Part shown: piece after piece, positions 10,691 through 19,667 of the stretch
How positions within the stretch are numbered: position 1 is the first letter of the stretch
Layout: the number at the start of each line of letters is the position of its first letter
Assembly (NCBI GenBank): GCA_002778195.1
Contig: PCDI01000015.1
Span: 676,366-740,365, forward strand
Direction of reading: 5' to 3'
DNA: 64,000 nt
Source of the DNA: Raffaelea ambrosiae
Lineage: Eukaryota > Ascomycota > Sordariomycetes > Ophiostomatales > Ophiostomataceae
Position numbers and translations under genes: made by a program
Notes under the pieces: generated by a model
Databases searched by the model: none
The model's input: the letters and a program-made list of their open reading frames with translations, nothing else
Told to the model about the DNA's origin: nothing

Positions 10691-11905
10691 TTAGCCCATC
10701 AACTGGCTAGCATCGTCGGGCGGCCACCGCACCTGCGCAAACGTCAGGCACCGCTTGATGCTCTGCACGTACTTGCGCGTCACGTCGTCTGTCATCACGC
10801 CGCCTTTGTCGCCCCCGTGCAGCTTCTCCCGGGCGCTGCGCTCGTGGATGCCCACCATGATCACGCCGATCGGCCAGGCCGCCTTGCCGATGCTCAGCCG
10901 CAGGTACGCGTCGTTGGCCTCGACGTACCGCCGCGCCTGCGCCGCGTGCACAATCTCCACGACCGCCGCCAGGATCTTGTCGTCCATGTCGCCCGCCTCC
11001 AGGTGCCGGAACAGCGGCGTCAGCGACGCCCGGCTCTGCTCCATGATGGTGCGGGCGCTCCGGGACGCCTCCGTCGGCGCGGCGTCCGGGTCGCCGCCGC
11101 GGTCCCGCGACGCGGCCGCCTCCGCCTCCGCCAGGGCCTTTCGCCACTCGTCCAGCAGCAGGTTGAAGTAGCTGGCCAGCTGGCGGTACAGGTAGGCGCG
11201 CCCGGCCGGGTCGCGCGGGATCGCCGTCGCCGCCGGCACCTGCATGTCTTTTTCCTCGACGGGCAGCAGCGTCGTCGGCACTGGCAGCTTGGCCGCCGCC
11301 GCCGCCGACAGCGCCGTCGGGTGCGTCAGCCGCGCGTACCGGCGCAGCCGCTGCGCGTGCGTCTCGCCAAACAGGGCGGCCGGCTCGCCGTGCGCCCGCA
11401 GCGCCGCCCGCAGCGCCGCCTCCTCCATGTCGGGGATCCCGCACTCGTCGCCGTTCTTCTTCTTCTTCTTCTTCTGCTCGTCGCTCTCCTCCGCGCCCCC
11501 ACCCGCGGGCCGCGCCGGCAGGCCCAGACGCTTCCGCCGGGCGCGCTCCTCCTCGGCCTCGCGCTCCGCGCGCCGCCGCCGCGACTCTTCGGCCAGCCTC
11601 CGGCGCTTCTCTTCGCGCGCGCGCGTCTCTTCGGCCAGCTCGTCCTCGCGCTTGCGCTTGGCGGCGGCCTTGGCCTCGCGCTCCGCCTCGCGCGCCTTTT
11701 GAGCGGCCAAGTAGGCGGCCCGGCGCTGCTCCTCGGCCTCGCCGATGCGGACGTACTTTTTGGGAGGCGGCGGAGGCGAGGCGTCAGCGGGTTTCTTGTC
11801 GTCGTCTTTGCCGGCACTTGGGCTTCCGTGGCTGGTGGTGGTGGCGCCGCCGCCGCCCTTTTTCTTTTTGGCGATCTGCGCCGACATCAAGGACGCAAAG
11901 TCCAT
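10691..11905 (-). CDS. PRP18: Pre-mRNA-splicing factor Prp18
   Basis: Single exon, 404 residues. Prp18 acts in the second catalytic step of splicing, with Slu7 and the U5 snRNP. Seen: N-terminus MDFASLMSAQIAKKK typical of fungal Prp18; a highly charged Arg/Glu/Lys helix (about 50-140); a short PRP4/PRP18-type motif EPAALFGETHAQRLRRYARL (about 190-215); and the five-helix Prp18 domain (about 240-400) with the invariant loop LSIGKAAWPIGVIMVGIHER followed by SAREKLH and the terminal QSIKRCLTF. All family hallmarks are present and the length is normal. It is divergently transcribed from the SAP18-domain gene, 506 bp away, so the two may share a promoter region. Confidence 0.96.
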   Translation of the reverse strand: MDFASLMSAQIAKKKKGGGGATTTSHGSPSAGKDDDKKPADASPPPPPKKYVRIGEAEEQRRAAYLAAQKAREAEREAKAAAKRKREDELAEETRAREEKRRRLAEESRRRRAEREAEEERARRKRLGLPARPAGGGAEESDEQKKKKKKNGDECGIPDMEEAALRAALRAHGEPAALFGETHAQRLRRYARLTHPTALSAAAAAKLPVPTTLLPVEEKDMQVPAATAIPRDPAGRAYLYRQLASYFNLLLDEWRKALAEAEAAASRDRGGDPDAAPTEASRSARTIMEQSRASLTPLFRHLEAGDMDDKILAAVVEIVHAAQARRYVEANDAYLRLSIGKAAWPIGVIMVGIHERSAREKLHGGDKGGVMTDDVTRKYVQSIKRCLTFAQVRWPPDDASQLMG

Positions 11906-12411
11906 GGTTGGGCCGGTTGTGGTTTTGCTTGTCGGGGAAAAAAAAAAGAACGGGTGTTGTCTCGGAAAGGGAGGAGGGAAACGGTAGAGCTGTGCAGCCG
12001 CGGCTCGTCGAAGGAGGGCTTGCTCGTAGATCGCTGTGCCAACAAAGAGTTGTGCTGGTGGTTGCGAGAGGTTCCGAGGTTTTGTAGCAGAGATTATGCC
12101 TGGCCAAAAAATTGGCTAGGAGCGTTCTTCTCTCTAGGCCCACTGAGTGGCTCGGTTGCTTCAGCCGCGTCCCAGGCAGGGCCACTAAGAAAAATGGCCG
12201 CCCCGCTTCGCCAAGACCTTTTCTTCCAGGCCCCCATACTCGGTCTTCACTTCTCTCTTGCTTTTGGGTTTCGAACGGACAGCCGACTATTATCCAAGCG
12301 ACCAACTGCAGGATGCATGACGACGGGATGTAGGATTGGTACGAAAGATCAAAGGGCTTGTGCCGCACATCCAAAGACCAAACGCCTTCCCGGCGCCAGA
12401 TTACGCCCAAG
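11906..12411. promoter_or_regulatory. Shared upstream region of PRP18 and the SAP18-domain gene
   Basis: 506 bp between two divergent start codons. Both promoters must lie here. No specific factor site is claimed. Confidence 0.5.
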
Positions 12412-12894
12412 ATGGCTGCGACCAGCTCGACCTGTCCGTTTCTGCTGAAGCTCTTCTATCGCACGGGCGCTTTCCACAGGTATGGTTCCTGTTCTTGGAT
12501 GTTGCTTGGGTGTCTTGGTGCGCCTCTGAGCCGGCTAACACAGACGCATTCACCAGGCCAGACGAGTTTGCCTCGGACGATTCCTTGCCCTTCGTTCCCG
12601 TCTACACCTTCCCGTCATGCACCCTTCATGACCTCGTCCTCCACCTGGCAGCGGCCGAGCGACCCGTCCTGCCCAGCCCGTCTGCGGGCACGCGCGTGGC
12701 CTTCCGCCTCGTCTACGCAGACACGCGGGGCTCTGATGAGAATGGAGGATCGGGAGGCGGTGGCCCCCCGCGCTTCGTGGTGAAGGACCTGGGAAGCGTG
12801 GTAGTTGGCAGTGGCGGCCGCGCCACCACCCTGGAAGCTCCCCATCATGGCAAAGACAGCGCCCACGGCAGTGACAATGGCCGCAGCGACGATG

Positions 12895-12925
<31 letters not shown>

Positions 12926-13271
12926 TGACAGATACAAAACGCTTTCGGGATCGCGCTACGTGGTCGGCGACTACATCTCGTGCGCCATCCTGCCGCCGCT
13001 GGCCAACGGCAAAGTGGCGCCGGCCTCGGATGCCCGCAGCGGCCGTGGCTTTGGCATTGGCGAGGGACGGGCGAGCGCCATGCCGCGCTTTGGCGGACGG
13101 AGGGACGACTACCGGAGCAGCAACCGCGGGCCACGGTCTGGGCCGCCTGTCCCGGTCGGCGAGTGGAGGCGCGGCGAGATGCTGCCAGAAGAGCCAAGCT
13201 GGGGACGATCCGGCGGCGGCGGTGGAGGCGGCAGAAGTGGACGCTACAGGAGCCGAAGAGGGCGTTGGTGA
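12412..13271 (+). CDS. SAP18-domain protein (Sin3-associated polypeptide p18 family)
   Basis: Two exons, 12412-12479 and 12557-13271, spliced in phase 2 to give 260 residues. Splicing restores the family signature FLLKLFYRTGAFHRPDEF across the junction, which fixes both splice sites. SAP18 is a ubiquitin-fold adaptor of the Sin3 histone deacetylase complex and of the exon-junction-associated ASAP complex. Seen: SAP18 domain with LPFVPVYTFPSCTLHDLVLHL, TRVAFRLVYADTR and FVVKDLGSVVVG, and the closing strand YVVGDYISCAILPP. Between the last two blocks sits an insertion with 14 consecutive aspartates. The C-terminus is Arg/Gly-rich, RGG-like, as in RNA-binding proteins. The ATG at 12412 is the only one in frame before the domain; a non-coding upstream exon is possible. 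Confidence 0.9.
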
Positions 13272-13571
13272 ACAAGGTTCAGCCTGAGGGAGAGATGTTG
13301 ACAGAATACTACGGTATCCCATAGTTGCTACTGTAATCACAGGCCCCGTCTTCCAACGGGACGCATGGCCAGACACAATATCGACATGTCCCCGGGAACG
13401 GAGTGTCGAAAGCGCCACGGTCTCGCGGGGACGTTTTTTTGTTCTTGTTCATGTTTGCATTCAGGGCTACTTTTGGCCCACATGTTTCCGTTCTTATGTA
13501 CAATTGCATCCATCCCAATTTCGATCGTAAGGCCCCCCCCCCCAAGTCTTCCCTCCCAGTTTCTTCGTCGC
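13272..13571. other. Convergent intergenic region
   Basis: 300 bp between the stop codons of the SAP18-domain gene (+) and the complex I subunit gene (-). Nothing further is seen; presumably 3' untranslated regions. Confidence 0.4.
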
Positions 13572-14170
13572 TTAGAACTCGCGGATGGGGTCGCCCCTCC
13601 GCTTCGCACGCAGAACGTATTTTCCCTAAAAATGGAATAAGGCACGGCCGTGTGTCAGAAAAAATCACATTTCGAAAAGCATGTCGACAAGCGACCGGAA
13701 CCGGAGGACTGCCTGCATATGTTGAAAGAAGAAGGCGGGGAAGACTGACTTCGGTGTTGTAGGCCAGGATGCCAACCAGCGCCGGGATGACACCAATGAA
13801 CATAAAGGAAAACCTGGCTGTGCGCTTGTTCCACCGGAAGTACTTGTACCGGTTCGTGGTCATGTCTGTTTGTCGCAAGAGCAGGTTAGCCAAAAAAACA
13901 ACGATGGAAGTTATCGGGTGCACGCAGGCTGCGGCACATCAGGATATCGTCGCCGGAGGACCGCGGATCGCCTGGCAGGAAATGTTCGAAGGAAAGTCGT
14001 CACGTACTCGACAGCTTGACGATGGCCGGATCCTGGTCCATCTCTGTACACACAAGTGGTCAGTAAAAAATTCTCTTGGTCATTTTTATCTCTCTTTCTC
14101 TGTCGAAAGGGCCGCGCCGGTCGCTGAGACGGGGGGAAGGGAACGCACTGTAGTGTTGAAGGCCCGCCAT
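13572..14170 (-). CDS. Small complex I subunit (NADH:ubiquinone oxidoreductase 6.6 kDa / NDUFB4-like)
   Basis: Four short exons on the minus strand: 14170-14149, 14043-14008, 13865-13750 and 13625-13572, giving 75 residues. Phases (1, 1, 0) agree and all introns have GT...AG ends (donors GTGCGT, GTACGT, GTCAGT). The product begins MAGLQHYKMDQDP, continues with NMTTNRYKYFRWNKRTARF, has one membrane helix (FMFIGVIPALVGILAY) and ends LRAKRRGDPIREF, the pattern of the fungal 6.6 kDa accessory subunit of mitochondrial complex I. It is a single-pass inner-membrane protein needed for the membrane arm (family knowledge). The first exon is only 22 nt. It is divergent from APC4 and converges with the SAP18-domain gene. 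The final exon was located by its RAKRRGD signature. Confidence 0.85.
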
Positions 14171-14677
14171 CTTGAAGTCTGTTTCGGTCGGTGACCCTCT
14201 TCAATTGGTGGTGTTGCGGAGGGGGGGGGAGGTTGTTGTCTTGAAGGTGAGCGTTGCGCGATAGAAAGCTGCCGGTCGTGAAGTCACAAACTTGAGATCG
14301 AAATGGATCGGAACTGATTGGCGGATCCTGGTATCCACCTTTTGGCTCGTCTGGTAGTGATTATTGGTGGAGCTCTCAGCAGGCTCTGTCATAATTCGCA
14401 CTGTCTATGGCGCTGTAAGGCCGCCACTGGTGCCCCACAACAGCGGTTTGTAGGCTCCAATTATCGATCCTATGGTTCTGCACTGTGGCATTTTCAGCGG
14501 TAGAAGGTGCCAAAAGGCCACACGCGCCTTCCCCAACCAGAGACGCGTTTTTGCTGCCCCTCCAAAAGCTCTTTGATATTCCCATCTTCTCGACGACTCC
14601 ACGATGCACATGATCATGGTCTTATGAGGATAGAAGCAACTGTAGGGACAGCACGTTTGTGACGGCCACCACGCAAG
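14171..14677. promoter_or_regulatory. Shared upstream region of the complex I subunit gene and APC4
   Basis: 507 bp between divergent start codons. No coding frame of note; both promoters are expected here. A run of nine G is at 14221-14229. Confidence 0.5.
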
Positions 14678-17600
14678 ATGACGACGACGGCCGAGGGTGT
14701 GAGGCTCTTCAGCCAGAGCTTCTTCAGCCCCCCGGCCGACTCACCGGCACTTGTAGCAGCCTGTCCAACAATCGACCTGAGTGCGGCAGTGGGCGAGGGC
14801 AATGCAGTGTACATACGGCGGCGCGGTGGTGATACTGTTTCCAAAGTCTCGGAGCGCAACAAAGAGGTCCAAGCCTTGACCTGGAAGGCAGATGGTTGGT
14901 CATTCTCTTCCTCCTCTTCCTCCCGTTGTTGTTGCTGTTGTTGTTGTTGTTGCTGTTACGGTCTTCTTCATTATCAAGGATTCCTTGCCAGGAGCAAATG
15001 CATCATGCTCATTTTTTCTAACGTGCACAGGCCAATGTCTTGCCATTGCATGGAGTGACGGCGTGGTGCGGCTTGTCGGACTGGAGAGCTCCAAGGCTGT
15101 CAACCAGATCCGGCTCTTTGAGAAAGACCCGAAGGCCATCTCGTTCATCAGCTGGTCCAAGAACCTTGTCGGCCGGCCCGAGGCATGGCAAGGCCAGCTT
15201 CTGGATGGCGGCATAGACGGTGGTCGGAGCAAGGAAATTGCCGACCTTCCGCGTGCTTTGATGTTCCTGGAAGTCGAAGACGATCTGCCAAAGCTCTTAC
15301 CGTTGCCCGTGTCTGGTGGTTCCGGGTATGCTATCTACCTCATTGCTCTCTTCGTTTTTGGCCCTTTCACTTGAAGCACTTCATATGCATATGCTAACAT
15401 TGAACCTCGTTAAAGGGATGACATGTTTGTGTTCTCTACGCGGACCTCGCTCGAGTTTATGTTTCCGACATTGAAGCCAAGCGACGGCGACTCGATCCAT
15501 GTCATGGTCCTGGGCACAACAGACGGAGTCATCCATGTCAGCATCTACGACACCTTTGTGATGGGCGCCTTCAGGGTTGGCTTGCCCATGGACCCTGCCA
15601 GCCTGGCTGGCGAGAACCAGCCCCTGCTCCAACTGCGCCGCCACGCATCACACCCGGCCAGCTCCACGCATGTCCTCCTCCTGTCGAACGAAGAGCAAGA
15701 CAGGCACGGCGTGTACCTCGCTCCTATGGACTTTTCTTTCGTCTACTCTTCTCCCCTCAACCTCTCCCTCGTCGCCTTCAAAGCGAACACATTTCAAAAG
15801 CTAGCGCGCTATATCAAGCAGACGCAAGTCCACATGCAAGGCGAGTGGCAGGCCGCAAGAGAGCTGCCTGGCCGCTTCCTCGCCAACATCCAAGAAGACC
15901 TCGAGCAAGAGCCGAGATACAAGAGCATCGACCATGCCCTGCGCGTGGCCGCACTGATCGGCTATGTCTCGCCCACTATGAAGCAGTGGCTGGTCGACAC
16001 AATAGCCGAACGTGTAAGTTCTGGTCCACTCCTTACTGAATGCTTTCCAAGAAAGTTCTCGAAGGAAGAGCCGCGATTTTTCTAACCTTTCCATTTTTCT
16101 TTCATGCAAACAGGGCCACAAGCGGTGGGACAAGGCTGTCGTGTCGGGACTGGGAAACCTCCGCGACCTCATCCACGACAACATGATGCCGGCCCTCGAC
16201 CGGGCCATGCTGACGCTCAGCCGCCTGCACGGCCTCGCCGATTTTCACAGCCAGGACGAGATCGGGTTCACAGCCGAGGAAATCGCCCAGCTCATGGACA
16301 AGGTAGCTTGTCTTATCCTGGCCTCGCACAATGCGCTGAGGCTGGTGACGGCCGAACTGGAGCTCTTCGTGGCCTTTTCGGCCTGGTTCCGGCAGCTGAT
16401 CGAGCGCCTCGCACTGCCGGCGCAGGCCGAAGAGCAAGCTGAAAAGGAGCCTGTGATGAGTGTCACGCCGGTGCTGGACTACATCTCCAACCACCTGCTA
16501 GAGAGTCCGCTGGATGTGCATTTCGGTAAGGCGAGCGAGGCGGACTGGGAGGCGGACTGGCACACGATCGTCGAGCAGGGACAGGGAGACGAAGAGCTCC
16601 TGGATACGCTGGAGACCGAACTGGAAAAGGTGAACAACCTGGGCGTCGATACAGACCTGTTGGCGATGCTTGACAACGGCCCTCTGAACCGACATGCCCA
16701 CAAAAAGGGTGGCGGGCCACGAACGACAGCACCTGCATCTGCATCTGCAGCGAGGAAAGGAAAGCAGCCTGCATACGTGCAAGAAGAAGAAGAAGAGGAC
16801 ACCGAGGAAGACGACGAAGATGAGGAAAATGATGGAAAGGGGGCCAAGCATGACGGGCCTGGCATGAAGGCGTTCCCCAAGTTTGCGTTTCTGACCAAGC
16901 TTTTCTCGATGCACGCCGACCGTGTTCTCAAAGACATTGCCGAGTCCGGGAAGCAGCACGTGCGGTTTGGCTCGTTGACGCGGCTGGATATCGGTGCACC
17001 AGTACAGAAGGCTGAGGTGGCTATGACGGCCGTGCTGAAGGAGGTACTGATTTTTTTTAATTTTAATCCATTGGAAAAGGGATGCTGGCTGACAACTTTT
17101 TCTTTATTTTTCAAATATAGGACAAGGAAGACAGCGCCAATGTCCTGGCCTTTACGGCACTTACAACAGCGGAACAGCCGCGGAACCGTATGTGCACAAC
17201 AGACGAAGAAGAAGCGCAAAGAAGAGGGCGAAAGCTGACAGGTTATTTTAGTCTACCTCTTCCGTACAGCGGTCAGAACCAGCGAGGGAGCCAGCACCGC
17301 CGTGTCCACGCAGGCGTGTGGACTTGCCATTGGCGGCGAGGGCTCTGTGACGGACATCCAGTTCCTGGGTACAGAACTTGTGCTCGTATTGTGGACCTGG
17401 GCAGTCAAAGGTACCCCCCCCTCGTGTTCTCTTGTTCTTCTTGTCTTGTGGCTCACATTCTGTTCCCAGACCGCCCGCCACGCCTGCTGGCCATTCCGCT
17501 CCAGTCGCCCAAGATCGGATACGCAGACTACCATAACGGTGGTTCAAGCGTCACCGACAACGCGCTTCCGACCATCTCACTGCTCCTCGAGCAGCAGGCT

Positions 17601-17882
17601 GGCGGTCTTGCCAGTGATGGGCTGTGCTGGTCGGCGGACCTGGCACCTCCGCCGTCCAATGGCGTTGGAGCACTCGTAGCGCCGCCGAGTCCGCCAGTCG
17701 TTCGCATGCAGGTGCTCGAGCCGACTGGCGGGAGGGCTACAACAGCGACGACGACGACAAATACGGCTGCAGGAAGTACCCGGACCGAGGCACGGGTGTG
17801 TCTGATGCATGCCGACAGGACGACGTACCGGGTGTTTGTCTTGCCGCCGGTGGCCACCATGTTTGGCACCGACGAGGCATGA
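14678..17882 (+). CDS. APC4: Anaphase-promoting complex subunit 4
   Basis: Seven exons: 14678-14894, 15031-15325, 15416-16013, 16114-17043, 17121-17187, 17252-17410 and 17470-17882; 892 residues with consistent phases. APC4 is a scaffold subunit of the APC/C ubiquitin ligase that triggers anaphase and mitotic exit. Seen: N-terminal WD40-type Apc4 domain, with QCLAIAWSDGVVRLVGLESS restored across the first junction; then the long helical Apc4 region including LADFHSQDEIGFTAEEIAQL and LVTAELELFVAFSAWFRQLI; an acidic linker of Glu/Asp runs (about residues 580-605); and a C-terminal part resuming beta-propeller-like sequence (LYLFRTAVRTSEG, VTDIQFLGTELVLVLW). Introns are 59-136 bp; a CTAAC branch point is visible before exon 3. 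The smallest exon (67 nt) rests on phase and conservation only. Confidence 0.88.
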
Positions 17883-18210
17883 GACGAGGACTATGAGAGC
17901 GGCTAAGCAAACACACAGCAAAAAAAAAAAGAACGGGGAACCCCATGAAATGAAAAACAACCGGGAAAGAAGTGTCAAAAAAAATTGGTGCGTTTTAATC
18001 GTTATGCAACTTTTTTTTTTGTGATGTTCTGTTGCCCCCATTTCTTCTAGCGAATTTCTATGTCATGAGAAAAATCAAGAAAACGAGCCCAATCAGCGAA
18101 GGGAGCGAGGGGGAAAAAAAGGGGGATTATATACACACGGATGGGGGAAAGAAGGAATGGGGGAGTTGAAAAAGGGCTCGCCTTTTCCTTATATGTCCAT
18201 TTTTAAATCA
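17883..18210. other. Convergent intergenic region
   Basis: 328 bp between the APC4 (+) and GTR2 (-) stop codons; A- and T-rich tracts only. Likely overlapping 3' untranslated regions. Confidence 0.5.
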
Positions 18211-19667
18211 TCATTGTCTTTTGTGCTTGGTGATCTCAAAGAACTCGGTCAGGCCCTTGACGACCACGTCGACGTTCATATTAATGAGCGGGATCTTCTC
18301 GTAGGAACCCTCGGTCATGACGGCCACCAGGGCCAGGTACTTGTCGACCTCGCGCAACAGAATGGGCTTGCTGCCGTCGGCTAGGACAATGCAGCTCTCG
18401 GCCCAGCGGCAGGCGATCTGGTCGCCCAGGGGCTGGTGCTGGGCGGTCTCGAGCTGCTGGTGGTAGACGTCGGAGCGGGCCCAGCTGCCATAGACCTCGG
18501 TTATGTCAATGATGCCGTCGATGAAGTCGGAGCACACCTCGTACGAGGCCATGTCGGCGGGCGTGCTGTCGGTGGCAATGTAGATCTTGGAGAGGACGTC
18601 GAAGAGATAGGCCTTTTCGAAGCGGCAGGTGCGGCACAGGGACGTCAGCATGGCCTCGAGCTGGCCCAGACGGGGGATCAGCTTCTGGATGACCTTGCTG
18701 AAGGCCTCAAAGATGCTGTGGTTGTAGATGCTGGTCAGGTGAAACGTGACGGGGGCGTTCTCGAAGCCCTGGTCGGACAGCTCGTCCTGGACGCGGATCA
18801 TAATGTCGCGGTGGATTTCCATCTTGAAGTCGTCCGACAGGCCGTCGACCTTGTGGATAAAGACCTCGACATTGATGTCGGGGTAGTTGCGCTGGACGGT
18901 CAGGATGGTGCTGTTGAGCCGAGCGACGGCCTCGAGGTAGTCGTCCTGCGAGTCGATGACCCAGATCAGAGCGCCAACCTCGCTAAAGACATTGTCCATG
19001 TCCAGCCCGCGGCCCTCCTCGAAGTAATCGATCTGGCCAGGGAAGTCCCATACTTGGAAGTCCATAAAGGAACTAGAGGCGGTCAGCGAGGCGGTCAGCA
19101 GGAGCTGCGGGCATGAAGGGTAAGAACAAAGAGAGAAAACACGAGAAAAAACACAAGCGAAAGACAAAGAGACATACGCCATAGAATCTTTTTGTATGCG
19201 AGACGTCGATTCCAGGAACAGCGTCTCGTTTGGCGGCAACTTATGGAACACCACACTTGATATGGACGATTTTCCGCTCCTGATCAAAGTACCGGTCAGC
19301 GATTTGGGGGAGCATATCAACACGGAACTTCAACTCACGCTCTCTGTCCCATCAGCAACAGCCTTGGCTTGCCCTTTTGTGGCAGTGCCGGAACAGGTTC
19401 TGGCTGTGTGAGGGTAGCGGCCGCGGCTGGAGGAAGCGATCCATCTCGGTTCTGTAACCGTTGTCGGTTCTGCTCAAAGACACGTTCGAGGTTTAGCGAA
19501 GCTGGACTTATATATTTGGGAGGATGAGGGTATTGCATAGGGTAGTTGCTGTCGCTATAATCTGCTTCTGCAGGAGGCATGTCTTGGGCAAGCGAGGAAG
19601 AGGAAGAAGGGACGGAAGGGTCTTGCGGAGGAGAGGAAACACTGCGCGCTGATAAAGAGAAGGACAT
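18211..19667 (-). CDS. GTR2: Rag GTPase Gtr2 (RagC/RagD type)
   Basis: Three exons, 19667-19339, 19279-19178 and 19072-18211, give 430 residues. Gtr2 pairs with Gtr1 on the vacuole and signals amino-acid sufficiency to TORC1. Seen: a Ser/Pro-rich N-terminal extension of about 100 residues; P-loop GQRASGKSS (about 107-115) rebuilt across intron 1; G3 motif WDFPGQ (about 152-157) just after intron 2; the Rag-type G4 motif HKVD (about 217-220); and the C-terminal roadblock domain (about 260-430) with SIYNHSIFEAFSKVIQKLIP. The DFPGQ and HKVD motifs mark the Rag family, and the C-terminal half resembles RagC/Gtr2 more than RagA/Gtr1. The upstream region is strongly pyrimidine-rich on the coding strand. 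Confidence 0.94.
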
